This document shows, piece by piece, positions 7,851 to 15,792 of a stretch of DNA of 39,290 bases. Below the pieces are notes generated by a model. It was not told the origin of the DNA. It searched no databases and saw only the letters and a list, made by a program, of their open reading frames with translations. Numbering within the stretch: the stretch's first letter is position 1; the number at the start of each line of letters is the position of its first letter. Position numbers and translations under genes: made by a program. This stretch comes from Coriobacteriia bacterium (GTDB lineage: Bacteria; Actinomycetota; Coriobacteriia; Anaerosomatales; SLCP01), in contig SKMN01000079.1 in the NCBI GenBank assembly GCA_007121015.1, positions 1-39,290 of the forward strand. The letters are read 5' to 3'.

Positions 7851-7856
7851 AGTCTA
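7851..7856 (-). promoter_or_regulatory. Candidate -10 box for the DUF1015 gene
   Basis: Minus-strand TAGACT at 7856-7851, identical to the nrdJ -10, lies ~85 bases before the GTG at 7765. The -35 region (TGGTCT-like, about 17 bases upstream) is poor. No other feature was seen in the 7766-7969 gap. Confidence 0.35.
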
Positions 7857-7969
7857 GCGGAGAGGTCGCCGTGAGACCAGGCGTCGAGGCCAGCGGGGAG
7901 GCGAGTCGACGAAGCGCTGGGACGAGGCGACGACACGGCGCCGCAGGGGTGTCGTCGTGTGGGCTGGCC

Positions 7970-8296
7970 TCAGCCGAGAAGCGCCCGGAACGCGACGAAG
8001 AACACCATCCCTGCCAGTGTGGCGCCGAGGAACGACCGGGTCTTCACGTACACGAGGGCGGTCGGTATCGCTGCGAGCACGTAGGGACTGCGTGGCGTGA
8101 TGAGGTACTCGCCCCCGGGACGCAGTACCTCACCGGCGACGAGCGCTCCCATCACCGCGGCGGGTACGAAGCCGAGCCATCTCATCAGCGGCGCGGGTAG
8201 TCTCAGGCGGGAGACGACCGCTATCGGCGGGAAGCGGACAAGGAAGTTCGCGACAGCCATGAGGCCGATGATGGCCCAGATGTAGCCGGAGCTCAT
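7970..8296 (-). CDS. azlD: AzlD family branched-chain amino acid exporter subunit
   Basis: A 108-residue integral membrane protein with about four hydrophobic segments. It starts SSGYIWAIIGLMAVANFLVR and has the family's conserved RxPP-like stretch (RFPPIAVVSRLRLP). AzlD is the small partner of AzlC in exporters of branched-chain amino acids and analogues. The ATG overlaps the stop of azlC by four bases (ATGA), which implies translational coupling. The length is normal for the family. Confidence 0.88.
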   Translation of the reverse strand: MSSGYIWAIIGLMAVANFLVRFPPIAVVSRLRLPAPLMRWLGFVPAAVMGALVAGEVLRPGGEYLITPRSPYVLAAIPTALVYVKTRSFLGATLAGMVFFVAFRALLG

Positions 8297-9021
8297 CGGA
8301 AGACCACCGCACCTATGGTCGCCGCACCCATCGAAGCGATGACTATCACCCAGCTGGCCGGAACGACGATGCCGAGCGGGACGAGTGCTGGCAGCCCGAT
8401 GGCGAGCGCAGCGGCCAGCGCGGCTACCGACACGTGTCGGCGGTCCTCGGCCAGCGCGATGAGGAGCGCGATGAACATGGCGGGCATCGCGAAGTCCACA
8501 CCCCAGCGCGTGGGGTCACCGATCCACGCCGCGGCCAAGGCGCCTGCGGCCGTGCCTGCGACCCAGCCGCTCCACGCCACCGCCCCCACGCCTGCCATCG
8601 AAGCGCCTGTCGAGAGCCCCTGGCGGCGGTCGTTCACGTTCACCGCGAACGTCTCGTCAGTCAACGTGAATGCGAGGAGCGCCTGGCGGGGGAGCGACAT
8701 CCCCGCAAGGTAAGGGGAGAGAGTGGCTCCGAACAGCACGTAGCGCAGGTTCACCACCGTCGTGGCGGTGACCACTGCGAGCACGTCGGCACCGGATTTC
8801 ATGAGGTTCAGCGCGATGAACTGGCCCGCGCCGGCGAGCGCGGTAGCAGAACACAGTACCGCCTGGGTCGCCGTGAATCCGATGGTGGTCGCAAGGACCC
8901 CGAACGCCATTCCCACCGGCATGTACCCGAGGAAGATGGGTGTGCCGAGACGTACCCCTCGGGTGAACCGCGAGGTGTGGGTGGAGCGGGGCTCCGCTGG
9001 TGTCGGCGTGGTCGGGGTCAC
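8293..9021 (-). CDS. azlC: AzlC family branched-chain amino acid permease
   Basis: A 242-residue permease with six or more membrane helices. Family features are the N-terminal GVRLGTPIFLGYMPVGMAFG, the ALAGAGQFIALNLM segment and TVVNLRYVLFGATLSPYL. With AzlD it exports branched-chain amino acids and related compounds. The GTG at 9021 has no ribosome site. Instead a TACCAT -10 box (preceded by TGC) ends 7 bases before it, so a leaderless transcript is likely. azlD overlaps its end by four bases. Confidence 0.92.
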   Translation of the reverse strand: MTPTTPTPAEPRSTHTSRFTRGVRLGTPIFLGYMPVGMAFGVLATTIGFTATQAVLCSATALAGAGQFIALNLMKSGADVLAVVTATTVVNLRYVLFGATLSPYLAGMSLPRQALLAFTLTDETFAVNVNDRRQGLSTGASMAGVGAVAWSGWVAGTAAGALAAAWIGDPTRWGVDFAMPAMFIALLIALAEDRRHVSVAALAAALAIGLPALVPLGIVVPASWVIVIASMGAATIGAVVFR

Positions 9022-9028
9022 GGTCGAG

Positions 9029-9037
9029 ATGGTAGCA
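9029..9037 (-). promoter_or_regulatory. Extended -10 promoter giving a leaderless azlC transcript
   Basis: On the minus strand TGC-TACCAT occupies 9037-9029 and the GTG start codon follows after 7 bases, so transcription is expected to begin at or next to the start codon. No -35 consensus is visible. Confidence 0.5.
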
Positions 9038-9151
9038 CCTCGGCCTCCATATATGGCAGGATTCTTGCGGGTCGAAGTGTGTACGAGCGTTCAGCACGTG
9101 CCCCACGGGTGCGTGCCGACGCGATCGCGTGTCGCCCGGACCAAGACGCGG

Positions 9152-9157
9152 TACAAT
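9152..9157 (+). promoter_or_regulatory. Candidate -10 box for the CxxC protein gene
   Basis: TACAAT at 9152-9157 lies 37 bases before the GTG at 9195. The -35 region is not consensus. The remainder of the 9022-9194 divergent gap shows nothing else. Confidence 0.4.
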
Positions 9158-9194
9158 ATAAGTCCAGGGCGCGCGTCTCTAGGAGGCGAGAGCA

Positions 9195-9575
9195 GTGGAG
9201 TTCGTCATCGAGTGCCCCATCGACGGGCCCGTCGAGGTTTCGCTCGAGGATATCGACAGTGTCGTGGTCCGCGAGCCCGAGCAGGCCGACATCGTCTTCA
9301 CCTGTCCCACGTGCGGGAGCGAGGTCGAGGTCACGATCCGCGTCCCGTCGTTCCTTCTTGCCGCTATCGAGTCGCTCGCCGAGGAGACCGGCGGACAGGC
9401 GTTCCCGCTCGCGGGCATGGTCGCTCTCTCCATCGAAGTGGAAGGTGCCGACAGCGAGCAGGTCGAGGCTCACGATGCCGAGCGTGCCGATGCCTACTGC
9501 GAGTACTTCCGTCGGCAATTGCAGTCGATCACGTGCGTGGACGACATGCTCGCTCAGATCGACGGCACGGCGTAG
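9195..9575 (+). CDS. Small acidic CxxC (zinc-ribbon-like) protein, unknown function
   Basis: A 126-residue acidic protein. It opens MEFVIECPIDGPVEVSLEDI and has a CPTCG knuckle (FTCPTCGSEVEV) about 31 residues later. C7 and the CPTCG pair could form a metal site with a fourth ligand not obvious by eye. The second half contains a hydrophobic helix (PSFLLAAIESLAEE), then a tail with FRRQLQSITCVDDMLAQIDG. No signal peptide is seen. The GTG start follows a perfect AGGAGG ribosome site at 9180-9185. No family is recognised with confidence. It is convergent with the rhomboid gene. Confidence 0.8.
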   Translation: MEFVIECPIDGPVEVSLEDIDSVVVREPEQADIVFTCPTCGSEVEVTIRVPSFLLAAIESLAEETGGQAFPLAGMVALSIEVEGADSEQVEAHDAERADAYCEYFRRQLQSITCVDDMLAQIDGTA

Positions 9576-9614
9576 CGTCGCCGGTTCGTCGCCGCTCGAA
9601 CGGTCGGACGTGCT

Positions 9615-10325
9615 CTACCGGTACGTCGTGAACCGCTGGCCCTTCCGCTTCTTGCGCCGCCGTCTGCGCTCGGCGAGCCATGCGGGCGCGGTGAGCGCCA
9701 TCCCTGCGACGAACCCGCCTATGTGCGCCCACCATGCGACCCCGCCCGCGGCAGCCTCCGGTGATATCGAGCCGATCCCCTGGACCACCTGTATCAGGAA
9801 CCAGAACCCGATCACGAAGGCGGCAGGCACCTTGGCGAGTTCGATGATGATGAAGATCGGGATCGCCACGACGACCTTGGTCTTGGGGTACAGGAGCAGG
9901 TACGCCCCGAGCACGCCCGCGATGGCCCCGCTCGCTCCGAGGAGCGGCACATCCGCGGCTCCCTCGACCGCGACGTGAGCGAGCGTCGCCGCGATACCGG
10001 TGCCAAGGTAGAAGGCGATGAAGCGCAGGGGCCCGTACCGATCCTCGATGTTGTTGCCGAAGACCCACAGGTAGAGCATGTTCCCGCCGAGGTGCAACCA
10101 GCCGCCGTGCAGGAACATGGCTGTCACGAGCGTGACCAGCACGGCAGGTGAGGTAGGGTCGGCTACGAAGCGGGCTGGGTTGAACGCCCACGTCTCGATG
10201 AGATCGAACAGGGCGGCGTCCGGAAGCCAGAGTTCGTAGGCGAACACTGCCACGTTGGCGACGATCAGGAGCACGGTGACGAACGGGAAGCGCTTCGTCG
10301 GGTTCTCGTCGCGAAGAGGGATCAT
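9615..10325 (-). CDS. Rhomboid family intramembrane serine protease
   Basis: A 236-residue polytopic membrane protein of the rhomboid family. The oxyanion-side motif [19 protein letters not shown] is followed by the catalytic serine in [15 protein letters not shown] (S132) and the catalytic histidine in [12 protein letters not shown] (H201). It would cleave membrane-anchored substrates within or at the edge of the bilayer. The C-terminus is strongly basic ([10 protein letters not shown]). The ATG at 10325 gives the conserved MIPLRDENP opening. No ribosome site precedes it, so translation may be leaderless or near-leaderless. The gene is divergent from lemA. Confidence 0.92.
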   Translation of the reverse strand: MIPLRDENPTKRFPFVTVLLIVANVAVFAYELWLPDAALFDLIETWAFNPARFVADPTSPAVLVTLVTAMFLHGGWLHLGGNMLYLWVFGNNIEDRYGPLRFIAFYLGTGIAATLAHVAVEGAADVPLLGASGAIAGVLGAYLLLYPKTKVVVAIPIFIIIELAKVPAAFVIGFWFLIQVVQGIGSISPEAAAGGVAWWAHIGGFVAGMALTAPAWLAERRRRRKKRKGQRFTTYR

Positions 10326-10418
10326 CGGCTTGTCGATTCTGCTACCATCTTGAGCGCGAGTGTATCGCACACACGGGTCGCACCTCCATGCGCTCCGCGT
10401 TTCGATCGAGGAGGGTCC

Positions 10419-10988
10419 ATGGAATTCGGTCTACTGTTCGCCTGTTGCGGAGGTGCGGGGATCCTCGTACTCCTGCTCGTGGTCGCCGTCATCGTTCTGT
10501 ACAACCGGCTCATCGTGCTCCGTAATCGGGTCGACAACGCATGGTCGCAGATCGACGTCCAGCTTCGACGCCGGTACGACCTCATCCCGAACCTCGTGGA
10601 AACCGTCAAGGGTTACATGACGCACGAAGCCGAGACGCTCCAGAAGGTCACCCAGGCGCGCAACATGGCGATCAACGCGGGCACCGTCAAAGAGCAGGGT
10701 GCGGCCGAGAACATGCTGACCTCGACGCTCAAGAGTCTCTTCGCAGTCGCCGAGGCCTACCCTGACCTCAAGGCCAACCAGAACTTCATGATGCTGCAAG
10801 AAGAGTTGTCCGGCACAGAGAGTAAGATCGCGTACGCGCGGCAGTTCTACAACGACTCGGTGATGAGCTTCAACACAGCTATACAGAAGTTCCCCGCCAA
10901 CATCATCGCCGGTATCCTCGGATTCTCGCAGCGCGACTACTTCGAGATCGAGGTCGAAGCTCGCGAGGCCGTCCAGGTGAAGTTCTAG
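10419..10988 (+). CDS. lemA: LemA family protein
   Basis: A 189-residue LemA protein. One N-terminal membrane helix (about residues 7-27, [17 protein letters not shown]) is followed by an all-helical domain with the family signature [20 protein letters not shown] and [15 protein letters not shown], and ends [16 protein letters not shown]. LemA proteins are membrane-tethered coiled-bundle proteins often encoded beside an M48 metalloprotease, exactly as here; their biochemical role is unclear. The ATG is preceded by GAGGAGGG. The htpX-like gene follows after 54 bases. Confidence 0.94.
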   Translation: MEFGLLFACCGGAGILVLLLVVAVIVLYNRLIVLRNRVDNAWSQIDVQLRRRYDLIPNLVETVKGYMTHEAETLQKVTQARNMAINAGTVKEQGAAENMLTSTLKSLFAVAEAYPDLKANQNFMMLQEELSGTESKIAYARQFYNDSVMSFNTAIQKFPANIIAGILGFSQRDYFEIEVEAREAVQVKF

Positions 10989-11042
10989 GGTGCCGATGAG
11001 AGGCCGAGGTGGCGGGCTCGTCACCGATCGGGTGATATCTCG

Positions 11043-11933
11043 ATGTACGACCAGATAACGGCGAACAAGTTCAAGAGCGTCGCGCTCGTCGCCTTCTTCA
11101 TGCTGCTCGTGCTAGCGGTCGGCTGGGCGTTCGCCTACCTCACCGACTCGGGAGTGTTCGGTCTCGTGCTCGCACTCATCGTGGTGTTCGCGATGACGTG
11201 GGGCTCGTATTGGTACTCGGATCGCATCGTGCTCTCGATGAGCCGTGCGCGTCCGGTCGATCGCGACATCGAGCCGTACCTCGTAAACGTCATCGAGGGC
11301 TTGTCGATCGCCGCCGGACTGCCGGTACCGCGCGCCTATGTGATAGACGATCCGGCTCCCAATGCGTTCGCGACCGGGCGCAATCCCGACAACGCCGCGA
11401 TCGCCGTTACCACTGGTCTTATGGAGAAGCTCGACCGGCTCGAACTGGAAGGCGTCGTCGCACACGAACTCGCCCACATCAAGAACTACGACACGCTCGT
11501 GCAGACGCTCGCAGCGGTGATGGCGGGTACCGTCGTACTGCTGTCGGACTGGATGATGCGTACCCTGTGGTGGGGTGGTGGACGCAGACGCGGTGGGGGT
11601 CGTGATGGCGGAGGGAACGCGATACTGATGCTCGTCGGACTCGCCCTCATGATCTTGGCACCGATATTCGCCGCGATCATCCAGATGGCGATCTCGCGCA
11701 AGCGGGAATATCTTGCGGACGCGAACGGCGCGCTGCTGACACGCTACCCGCCGGGACTCGCCGATGCGCTCCGGAAGATCGCATCGGACCACAACCGCCT
11801 ATCGGTGGCGAACAAGGCTACCGAAGCACTCTACATCCACAATCCGCTCCGGGGGCATGGTGGTGGGCTCAACAACCTGTTCAACACCCATCCGCCAACC
11901 GAGGAGCGCATCGCGCGGCTCGAGGCGATGTGA
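11043..11933 (+). CDS. htpX: M48 family membrane metalloprotease (HtpX-like)
   Basis: A 296-residue zinc protease. Two N-terminal membrane helices lie in residues ~12-60, the HExxH zinc site is AHELAHIKNYD (H141, E142, H145), and the third ligand is E222 in RKREYLADANGALLTRYP. A glycine/arginine-rich loop (WWGGGRRRGGGRDGGGN) precedes two further hydrophobic segments. HtpX-type enzymes degrade damaged membrane proteins at the inner face of the membrane. It ends with the usual THPPTEERIARLEAM. It follows lemA, and lgt starts 2 bases after its stop, so lemA-htpX-lgt is probably one operon. Confidence 0.93.
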   Translation: MYDQITANKFKSVALVAFFMLLVLAVGWAFAYLTDSGVFGLVLALIVVFAMTWGSYWYSDRIVLSMSRARPVDRDIEPYLVNVIEGLSIAAGLPVPRAYVIDDPAPNAFATGRNPDNAAIAVTTGLMEKLDRLELEGVVAHELAHIKNYDTLVQTLAAVMAGTVVLLSDWMMRTLWWGGGRRRGGGRDGGGNAILMLVGLALMILAPIFAAIIQMAISRKREYLADANGALLTRYPPGLADALRKIASDHNRLSVANKATEALYIHNPLRGHGGGLNNLFNTHPPTEERIARLEAM

Positions 11934-11934
11934 C

Positions 11935-12753
11935 ATGGCCGCACTGACCTATCCTGCCATCGACCCCATCATCTTCGAGATCGGACCGTTCGCGGTCCGT
12001 TGGTACGGGCTCGCATACGTAGCTGGGTTCATCGCGGGCGCCCTCGTGTTGCGGTGGTTGTCCCGCCGTTGGGAGGCGGGGCTCAGCGATGACGACGTGG
12101 TGAGCGCGCTCCTGTGGGGCGCGGTCGGCTTGCTGGTCGGCGCCCGCGTGGGATACGAGCTGTTCTACGGGTTCGATAGGTTACGCGCCGACCCGCTCTC
12201 GTTCTTCCGCGTGTGGGAGGGCGGGATGTCGTTCCACGGTGGCCTGATCGGGCTTATCATCGTCGGCCTGATCCTTGCACCCCGGCTCGGCGTGTCGTTC
12301 CTCCGATTGGCCGACATGGTCGCAGTGGGAGCTCCCATCGGTATCTTCTTCGGACGCATAGCGAACTTCATCAACGCAGAGCTATGGGGACGCGTGACCG
12401 ATGTGCCGTGGGCGATGGTGTTCCCCGGAGCGGGACCGCTTCCGCGCCACCCGTCCCAACTCTACGAGGCGTTCCTCGAGGGCATCGTGCTTTTCTGCGT
12501 GATGCTGTGGCTCGCTAGGCGCAAGCGCCCCGACGGCTTCATGCTCGGTGTGTTCATGAGTCTGTACGCCGTGGCACGGGTCACGGTCGAGTTCTTCAGA
12601 GAGCCTGATCCCCACATCGGCTTCGTGGTCGGGAGCCTGACCATCGGTCAACTCTTGACCGTGCCGGTGCTCGTGGCAGGTGTGTGGCTCGTGGTGCGCG
12701 CACGACGGCGCGCACCGGGAGACCGCGCATACAGCGACACCAGCGAGCGGTGA
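11935..12753 (+). CDS. lgt: Prolipoprotein diacylglyceryl transferase
   Basis: A 272-residue polytopic membrane enzyme that transfers diacylglycerol from phosphatidylglycerol to the lipobox cysteine of prolipoproteins. Diagnostic stretches are FAVRWYGLAYVAGFIAGAL, MSFHGGLIGLI with the conserved histidine H101, the Lgt signature GRIANFINAELWGRVTD, and PRHPSQLYEAFLEG. The ATG at 11935 comes 2 bases after the htpX stop, with a GAGGCG ribosome site inside that gene; the open frame upstream is only htpX read in another phase. The length is typical. Confidence 0.95.
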   Translation: MAALTYPAIDPIIFEIGPFAVRWYGLAYVAGFIAGALVLRWLSRRWEAGLSDDDVVSALLWGAVGLLVGARVGYELFYGFDRLRADPLSFFRVWEGGMSFHGGLIGLIIVGLILAPRLGVSFLRLADMVAVGAPIGIFFGRIANFINAELWGRVTDVPWAMVFPGAGPLPRHPSQLYEAFLEGIVLFCVMLWLARRKRPDGFMLGVFMSLYAVARVTVEFFREPDPHIGFVVGSLTIGQLLTVPVLVAGVWLVVRARRRAPGDRAYSDTSER

Positions 12754-12763
12754 CGCGGACCGG

Positions 12764-12988
12764 TCAGGGGAGCGTCCCTGGGCTCCCCGGGCAGACGGTG
12801 CCGGGAGGCTTCCAACACGGCTCCGCGCGGTCGAGGCACTTCACGCTCTCGGATGGACGCAGCGCGAGCGGCGGGTTGCAGTGCGCGCAGAAGAACCGGG
12901 GAAACGAGCCCACGAGGTCCTTGAGTTCCGAGTCGTCGTAGGGAGCCGGGTCGGGCTGTTCGACGATGTGCAGTAGATAGCAGGGCAT
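12764..12988 (-). CDS. Small Cys-rich protein of unknown function
   Basis: A 74-residue protein beginning MPCYLLHIVEQPDPAPYDD and containing six cysteines: C3, the FFCAHCNPP knuckle, then single cysteines in VKCLD, EPCWK and TVCPG. The arrangement suggests metal binding, but no family is recognised. No signal peptide or membrane helix. There is no ribosome site. A TAGAGT -10 box ends 6 bases before the ATG at 12988, so a leaderless mRNA is likely; an in-frame GTG at 12994 touches the -10 box and is therefore unlikely to be used. It is convergent with lgt (10-base gap) and divergent from the DUF3048 gene. Confidence 0.7.
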   Translation of the reverse strand: MPCYLLHIVEQPDPAPYDDSELKDLVGSFPRFFCAHCNPPLALRPSESVKCLDRAEPCWKPPGTVCPGSPGTLP

Positions 12989-12994
12989 GTTCAC

Positions 12995-13024
12995 ACTCTA
13001 GTCCGGATGACGGTTCCGTGGCAA
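12995..13024 (-). promoter_or_regulatory. Strong promoter for the leaderless small Cys-rich gene
   Basis: On the minus strand TTGCCA (13024-13019) is followed after 18 bases by TAGAGT (13000-12995), with the ATG 6 bases further on. Both boxes are near consensus. Confidence 0.7.
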
Positions 13025-13037
13025 TCGAGCCGTCGCG

Positions 13038-13066
13038 TTGACCACGTACGGGCGAGCCCGTATGCT
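13038..13066 (+). promoter_or_regulatory. Promoter of the DUF3048 gene
   Basis: TTGACC (13038-13043) and TATGCT (13061-13066) are 17 bases apart, a near-consensus promoter ~27 bases before the GTG at 13094. Its -35 box lies only 13 bases from the -35 box of the divergent promoter, so the two probably compete for polymerase. Confidence 0.7.
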
Positions 13067-13093
13067 TCGGCGGGTACACCTCAGGGAGGTACT

Positions 13094-14176
13094 GTGAAAG
13101 AAGTGTGGGAGAAGCATAAGAAGATCATCATCGCCGGGGCAGCAGTGGCCGCCGTCGCCCTCGTCGCTGTGGTGCTCGTGGTGGCGGGTGTCTTCGACGC
13201 CGCCGAGGAGGAGGTCGCGCCCGAGGTCACCTCGGCCTGGCCGGTAGCGGTCAAGGAGCGCGTGGTCCCACAGCCTCCCGAGCCCGTGCGCTGGCCGCTC
13301 ACCGGACTCGAGGCGCTTTCGGTCGAAGAGATCGCCGACACGCGCATCGTCGCGGTGAAGATCGAGAACTCGCCCGCCGCACGGCCGCAGACGAACCTCG
13401 ATCGCGCCGACGTCGTCTACGAGTCCCTCACCGAGGGAGGCATCACCCGGTTCAATGCGTTCTACCACTCGGACACGCCCGACGAGATCGGTCCCGTTCG
13501 CAGTGCGCGCCCTTCCGATGTCCTGCTCGTGCCCCAGTACGCGGCGCTGTTCGCGAACTCCGGTGCGAATTCCGTCGTCCTCAACCGCATCCGTTCGGCG
13601 GACATCGAGAACATGGATCACAGCAGCACCGGCGCTGCGTACTGGCGCGTGCGCGGCAGGGCCGCCCCGCACAACCTCCACGTCGACATCGGGCGCATCC
13701 GAGAGGCAGCTGCTGCTCGCGGGTATCCTGCCACGCAGCGGCTCGACGGTCTCGCGTTCTCGTCCGACGTCGACCCGGCGCTGGAGGCGCCTGCGACCAC
13801 GGCCGTGAACATACCGTTCTCGCCTCAGAACCGTGTCGAGTGGACGTACTCGGCCGAGGAGAACGTCTACCTTCGCGCGAACAACGGACAGCGGCATGTG
13901 GACAGAGCGTCGGGCGAACAATACCGTGCACGCAACGTCGTCGTGATGTGGGCGCAGACGTCGGGAGGTGGTCCGAGCGGCACGCTCGAGATCTCGCTCG
14001 TCGGGTCCAACCGCGTGTCGATATTCCGCGACGGGGTGCGCATCGACGGCACGTGGGAGGCGCAGGCGGATACACCGCCGGTGTTCAGGGACGGGGAGGG
14101 GCGGATCGTGAGACTCGCACCCGGCGTGACGTGGTTCCAAGTCGTGCCGACCAACATCGATATCATCGTGCGCTAG
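13094..14176 (+). CDS. DUF3048 domain membrane-anchored protein
   Basis: A 360-residue protein with an N-terminal cytoplasmic stub (KEVWEKHKK), one membrane helix (about residues 10-33, IIIAGAAVAAVALVAVVLVV) and an extracytoplasmic DUF3048 domain. Family motifs are VKIENSPAARPQTNLDRADV, VYESLTEGGITRFNAFYHS and GPVRSARPSD in the first half, and NVVVMWAQT in the second. YerB of Bacillus is the best-known relative; its function is not established, and no lipobox is present here. The GTG start has an excellent AGGGAGGT ribosome site, and the open frame upstream of it crosses the promoter. It precedes pdxS by 94 bases but is probably a separate transcript. Confidence 0.9.
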   Translation: MKEVWEKHKKIIIAGAAVAAVALVAVVLVVAGVFDAAEEEVAPEVTSAWPVAVKERVVPQPPEPVRWPLTGLEALSVEEIADTRIVAVKIENSPAARPQTNLDRADVVYESLTEGGITRFNAFYHSDTPDEIGPVRSARPSDVLLVPQYAALFANSGANSVVLNRIRSADIENMDHSSTGAAYWRVRGRAAPHNLHVDIGRIREAAAARGYPATQRLDGLAFSSDVDPALEAPATTAVNIPFSPQNRVEWTYSAEENVYLRANNGQRHVDRASGEQYRARNVVVMWAQTSGGGPSGTLEISLVGSNRVSIFRDGVRIDGTWEAQADTPPVFRDGEGRIVRLAPGVTWFQVVPTNIDIIVR

Positions 14177-14187
14177 CAGCGCCGCAG

Positions 14188-14206
14188 TTGTACACGGTGG
14201 TACAAT
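14188..14206 (+). promoter_or_regulatory. Palindromic operator candidate overlapping the pdxST -10 box
   Basis: An inverted repeat TTGTAC-N6-GTACAA (14188-14205) overlaps a TACAAT -10 box (14201-14206) preceded by TGG. No good -35 is present. The palindrome covers the -10 and is well placed for a repressor, or for an activator of the MocR/PdxR kind known for pdxST in other Gram-positives; which one cannot be told. The start of transcription would be ~14213, with a ~58-base leader. Confidence 0.5.
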
Positions 14207-14270
14207 CCTATGACCGCTCATCCCTCCGGGTCGAACGGCCCGGGCGATCACTATCGAAGGAGTCCCGCAG

Positions 14271-15167
14271 GTGAGTGATTCATCTACTCAGGTTGGCACG
14301 TTGCGCGTCAAGACAGGTCTCGCCGAGATGCTCAAAGGCGGCGTCATCATGGACGTCGTCGATGCCGAGCAGGCACGCGTCGCCGAGGATGCCGGCGCGG
14401 TAGCCGTCATGGCGCTCGAGCGCGTCCCGGCCGATATCCGCGCAACTGGTGGCGTCGCGCGGATGGCCGACCCCGGCAAGGTCGAGGAGATCGTCGCGGC
14501 AGTGACGATCCCGGTGATGGCCAAGTGCAGGATCGGTCATTTCGTCGAGGCCCAGGTGCTCGAGTCGCTCGGTGTCGACTACATCGACGAGTCCGAGGTG
14601 CTCACCCCCGCCGACGAGCAGTACCACGTCGACAAGTGGGCGTTCACCGTGCCGTTCGTGTGTGGTGCCCGCGACCTCGGTGAGGCGCTCCGCCGTATCG
14701 CCGAAGGCGCCGCGATGGTGCGCACCAAGGGCGAGCCGGGGACCGGCAACGTCGTCGAGGCCGTCAGGCATATGCGCACGATGACCGACGGCATAGCGTG
14801 GGTGGCCGGTCTTCGCACCGACCAGCTCTACGACGCCGCGAAGCAGCTCGGCGCGTCCGTCGAGCTCGTGAAGTGGGTGCACGAGAACGGGCGGCTCCCG
14901 GTAGTCAACTTCTCGGCCGGCGGCATCGCCACGCCTGCCGATGCGGCCCTCATGATGCAGCTCGGGTGCGACGGCGTTTTCGTCGGGTCCGGCATCTTCA
15001 AGAGCGGTGACCCCTCGAAGCGCGCGAAGGCGATCGTCGAGGCGACGACACACTTCGAAGACGCCGACGTGATCGCACGTGTCTCCCGCGACCTCGGTGA
15101 GGCGATGGTGGGAATCAACATCTCCGAGATCCCCGAGGCCGAACGCATGCAGGAGCGGGGCTGGTAG
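14271..15167 (+). CDS. pdxS: Pyridoxal 5'-phosphate synthase, synthase subunit
   Basis: A 298-residue PdxS (Pdx1) subunit of the ribose-5-phosphate-dependent PLP synthase. The N-terminus has [20 protein letters not shown] and [20 protein letters not shown]. The lysine in [15 protein letters not shown] (K85) is the expected Schiff-base residue, and [18 protein letters not shown] and [14 protein letters not shown] form the phosphate-binding end of the barrel. Twelve PdxS subunits assemble with PdxT and use its ammonia. The GTG start follows GAAGGAG. pdxT begins one base after the stop. A palindrome overlaps the upstream -10 box. Confidence 0.97.
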   Translation: MSDSSTQVGTLRVKTGLAEMLKGGVIMDVVDAEQARVAEDAGAVAVMALERVPADIRATGGVARMADPGKVEEIVAAVTIPVMAKCRIGHFVEAQVLESLGVDYIDESEVLTPADEQYHVDKWAFTVPFVCGARDLGEALRRIAEGAAMVRTKGEPGTGNVVEAVRHMRTMTDGIAWVAGLRTDQLYDAAKQLGASVELVKWVHENGRLPVVNFSAGGIATPADAALMMQLGCDGVFVGSGIFKSGDPSKRAKAIVEATTHFEDADVIARVSRDLGEAMVGINISEIPEAERMQERGW

Positions 15168-15168
15168 C

Positions 15169-15756
15169 GTGCAGATCGGCGTGCTCGCCCTGCAGGGGGC
15201 GTTTCGCGAACACATCATGACCCTCGAGGCGCTCGGGGTCGAGGCCGAGGCGATACGCAAGCCCGAGCAGCTTGCCGCGTGCTCGGGGCTCATCATCCCC
15301 GGCGGCGAGTCGACAGCCATCGCCAAGCTCATGTCTGCGTACGGGTTCTACGATCCTATCGCTCAGCACCACGAGGCGGGACTCGCAGTGTGGGGCACGT
15401 GCGCGGGGGCGATCCTCGTGGCGCGCGAGATCGTCGACACCGTCCCCGGTCAGCGCGGACTCGAGCTCATGGACATCGTCGTGCGAAGGAACGCGTTCGG
15501 GCGACAGGTCGACTCGTTCGAGGCGAACCTGCACGTCAGCGGTATCGAGGGAGATGTCTTCCGGGGCGTGTTCATCCGCGCGCCGTGGATCGAGTCGGTC
15601 GGACCGGATGTCGAGGTGCTCGCGAAGCACGACCGCCACATCGTCGCCGCACGGCAGGGCGACCTGATGGCGACGGTGTTCCACCCCGAACTGACGGGGG
15701 ACCCACGGCTGCACGCGTACTTCGTGGAAGACGTCGTCGGCTCACCTCGGCAGTAG
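15169..15756 (+). CDS. pdxT: Pyridoxal 5'-phosphate synthase, glutaminase subunit
   Basis: A 195-residue class I glutamine amidotransferase subunit that supplies ammonia to PdxS. The expected motifs are IGVLALQGAFREHIMTLEAL, IIPGGESTAIAKL, the nucleophile in WGTCAGAILVA (C78), and the His-Glu pair in VFHPELTGDPRLH (H172, E174). The GTG at 15169 lies one base after the pdxS stop and has GGAGCGGGG upstream within pdxS, so the pair is translationally linked. Length is normal. Confidence 0.96.
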   Translation: MQIGVLALQGAFREHIMTLEALGVEAEAIRKPEQLAACSGLIIPGGESTAIAKLMSAYGFYDPIAQHHEAGLAVWGTCAGAILVAREIVDTVPGQRGLELMDIVVRRNAFGRQVDSFEANLHVSGIEGDVFRGVFIRAPWIESVGPDVEVLAKHDRHIVAARQGDLMATVFHPELTGDPRLHAYFVEDVVGSPRQ

Positions 15757-15792
15757 GCGGACACCCGCACGGGTGTGAAGGGAGCGGCGCGG

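Noticed and set aside
7766-7936. N-terminal extension of the DUF1015 frame
   Set aside because: The extra 57 codons lack family similarity and cross the candidate promoter, and the GTG at 7765 has a ribosome site.
14188-14206. Palindrome read as a terminator of the DUF3048 gene
   Set aside because: The stem is only 6 AT-containing base pairs with no T tract, and it overlaps a -10 box, so an operator is more likely.
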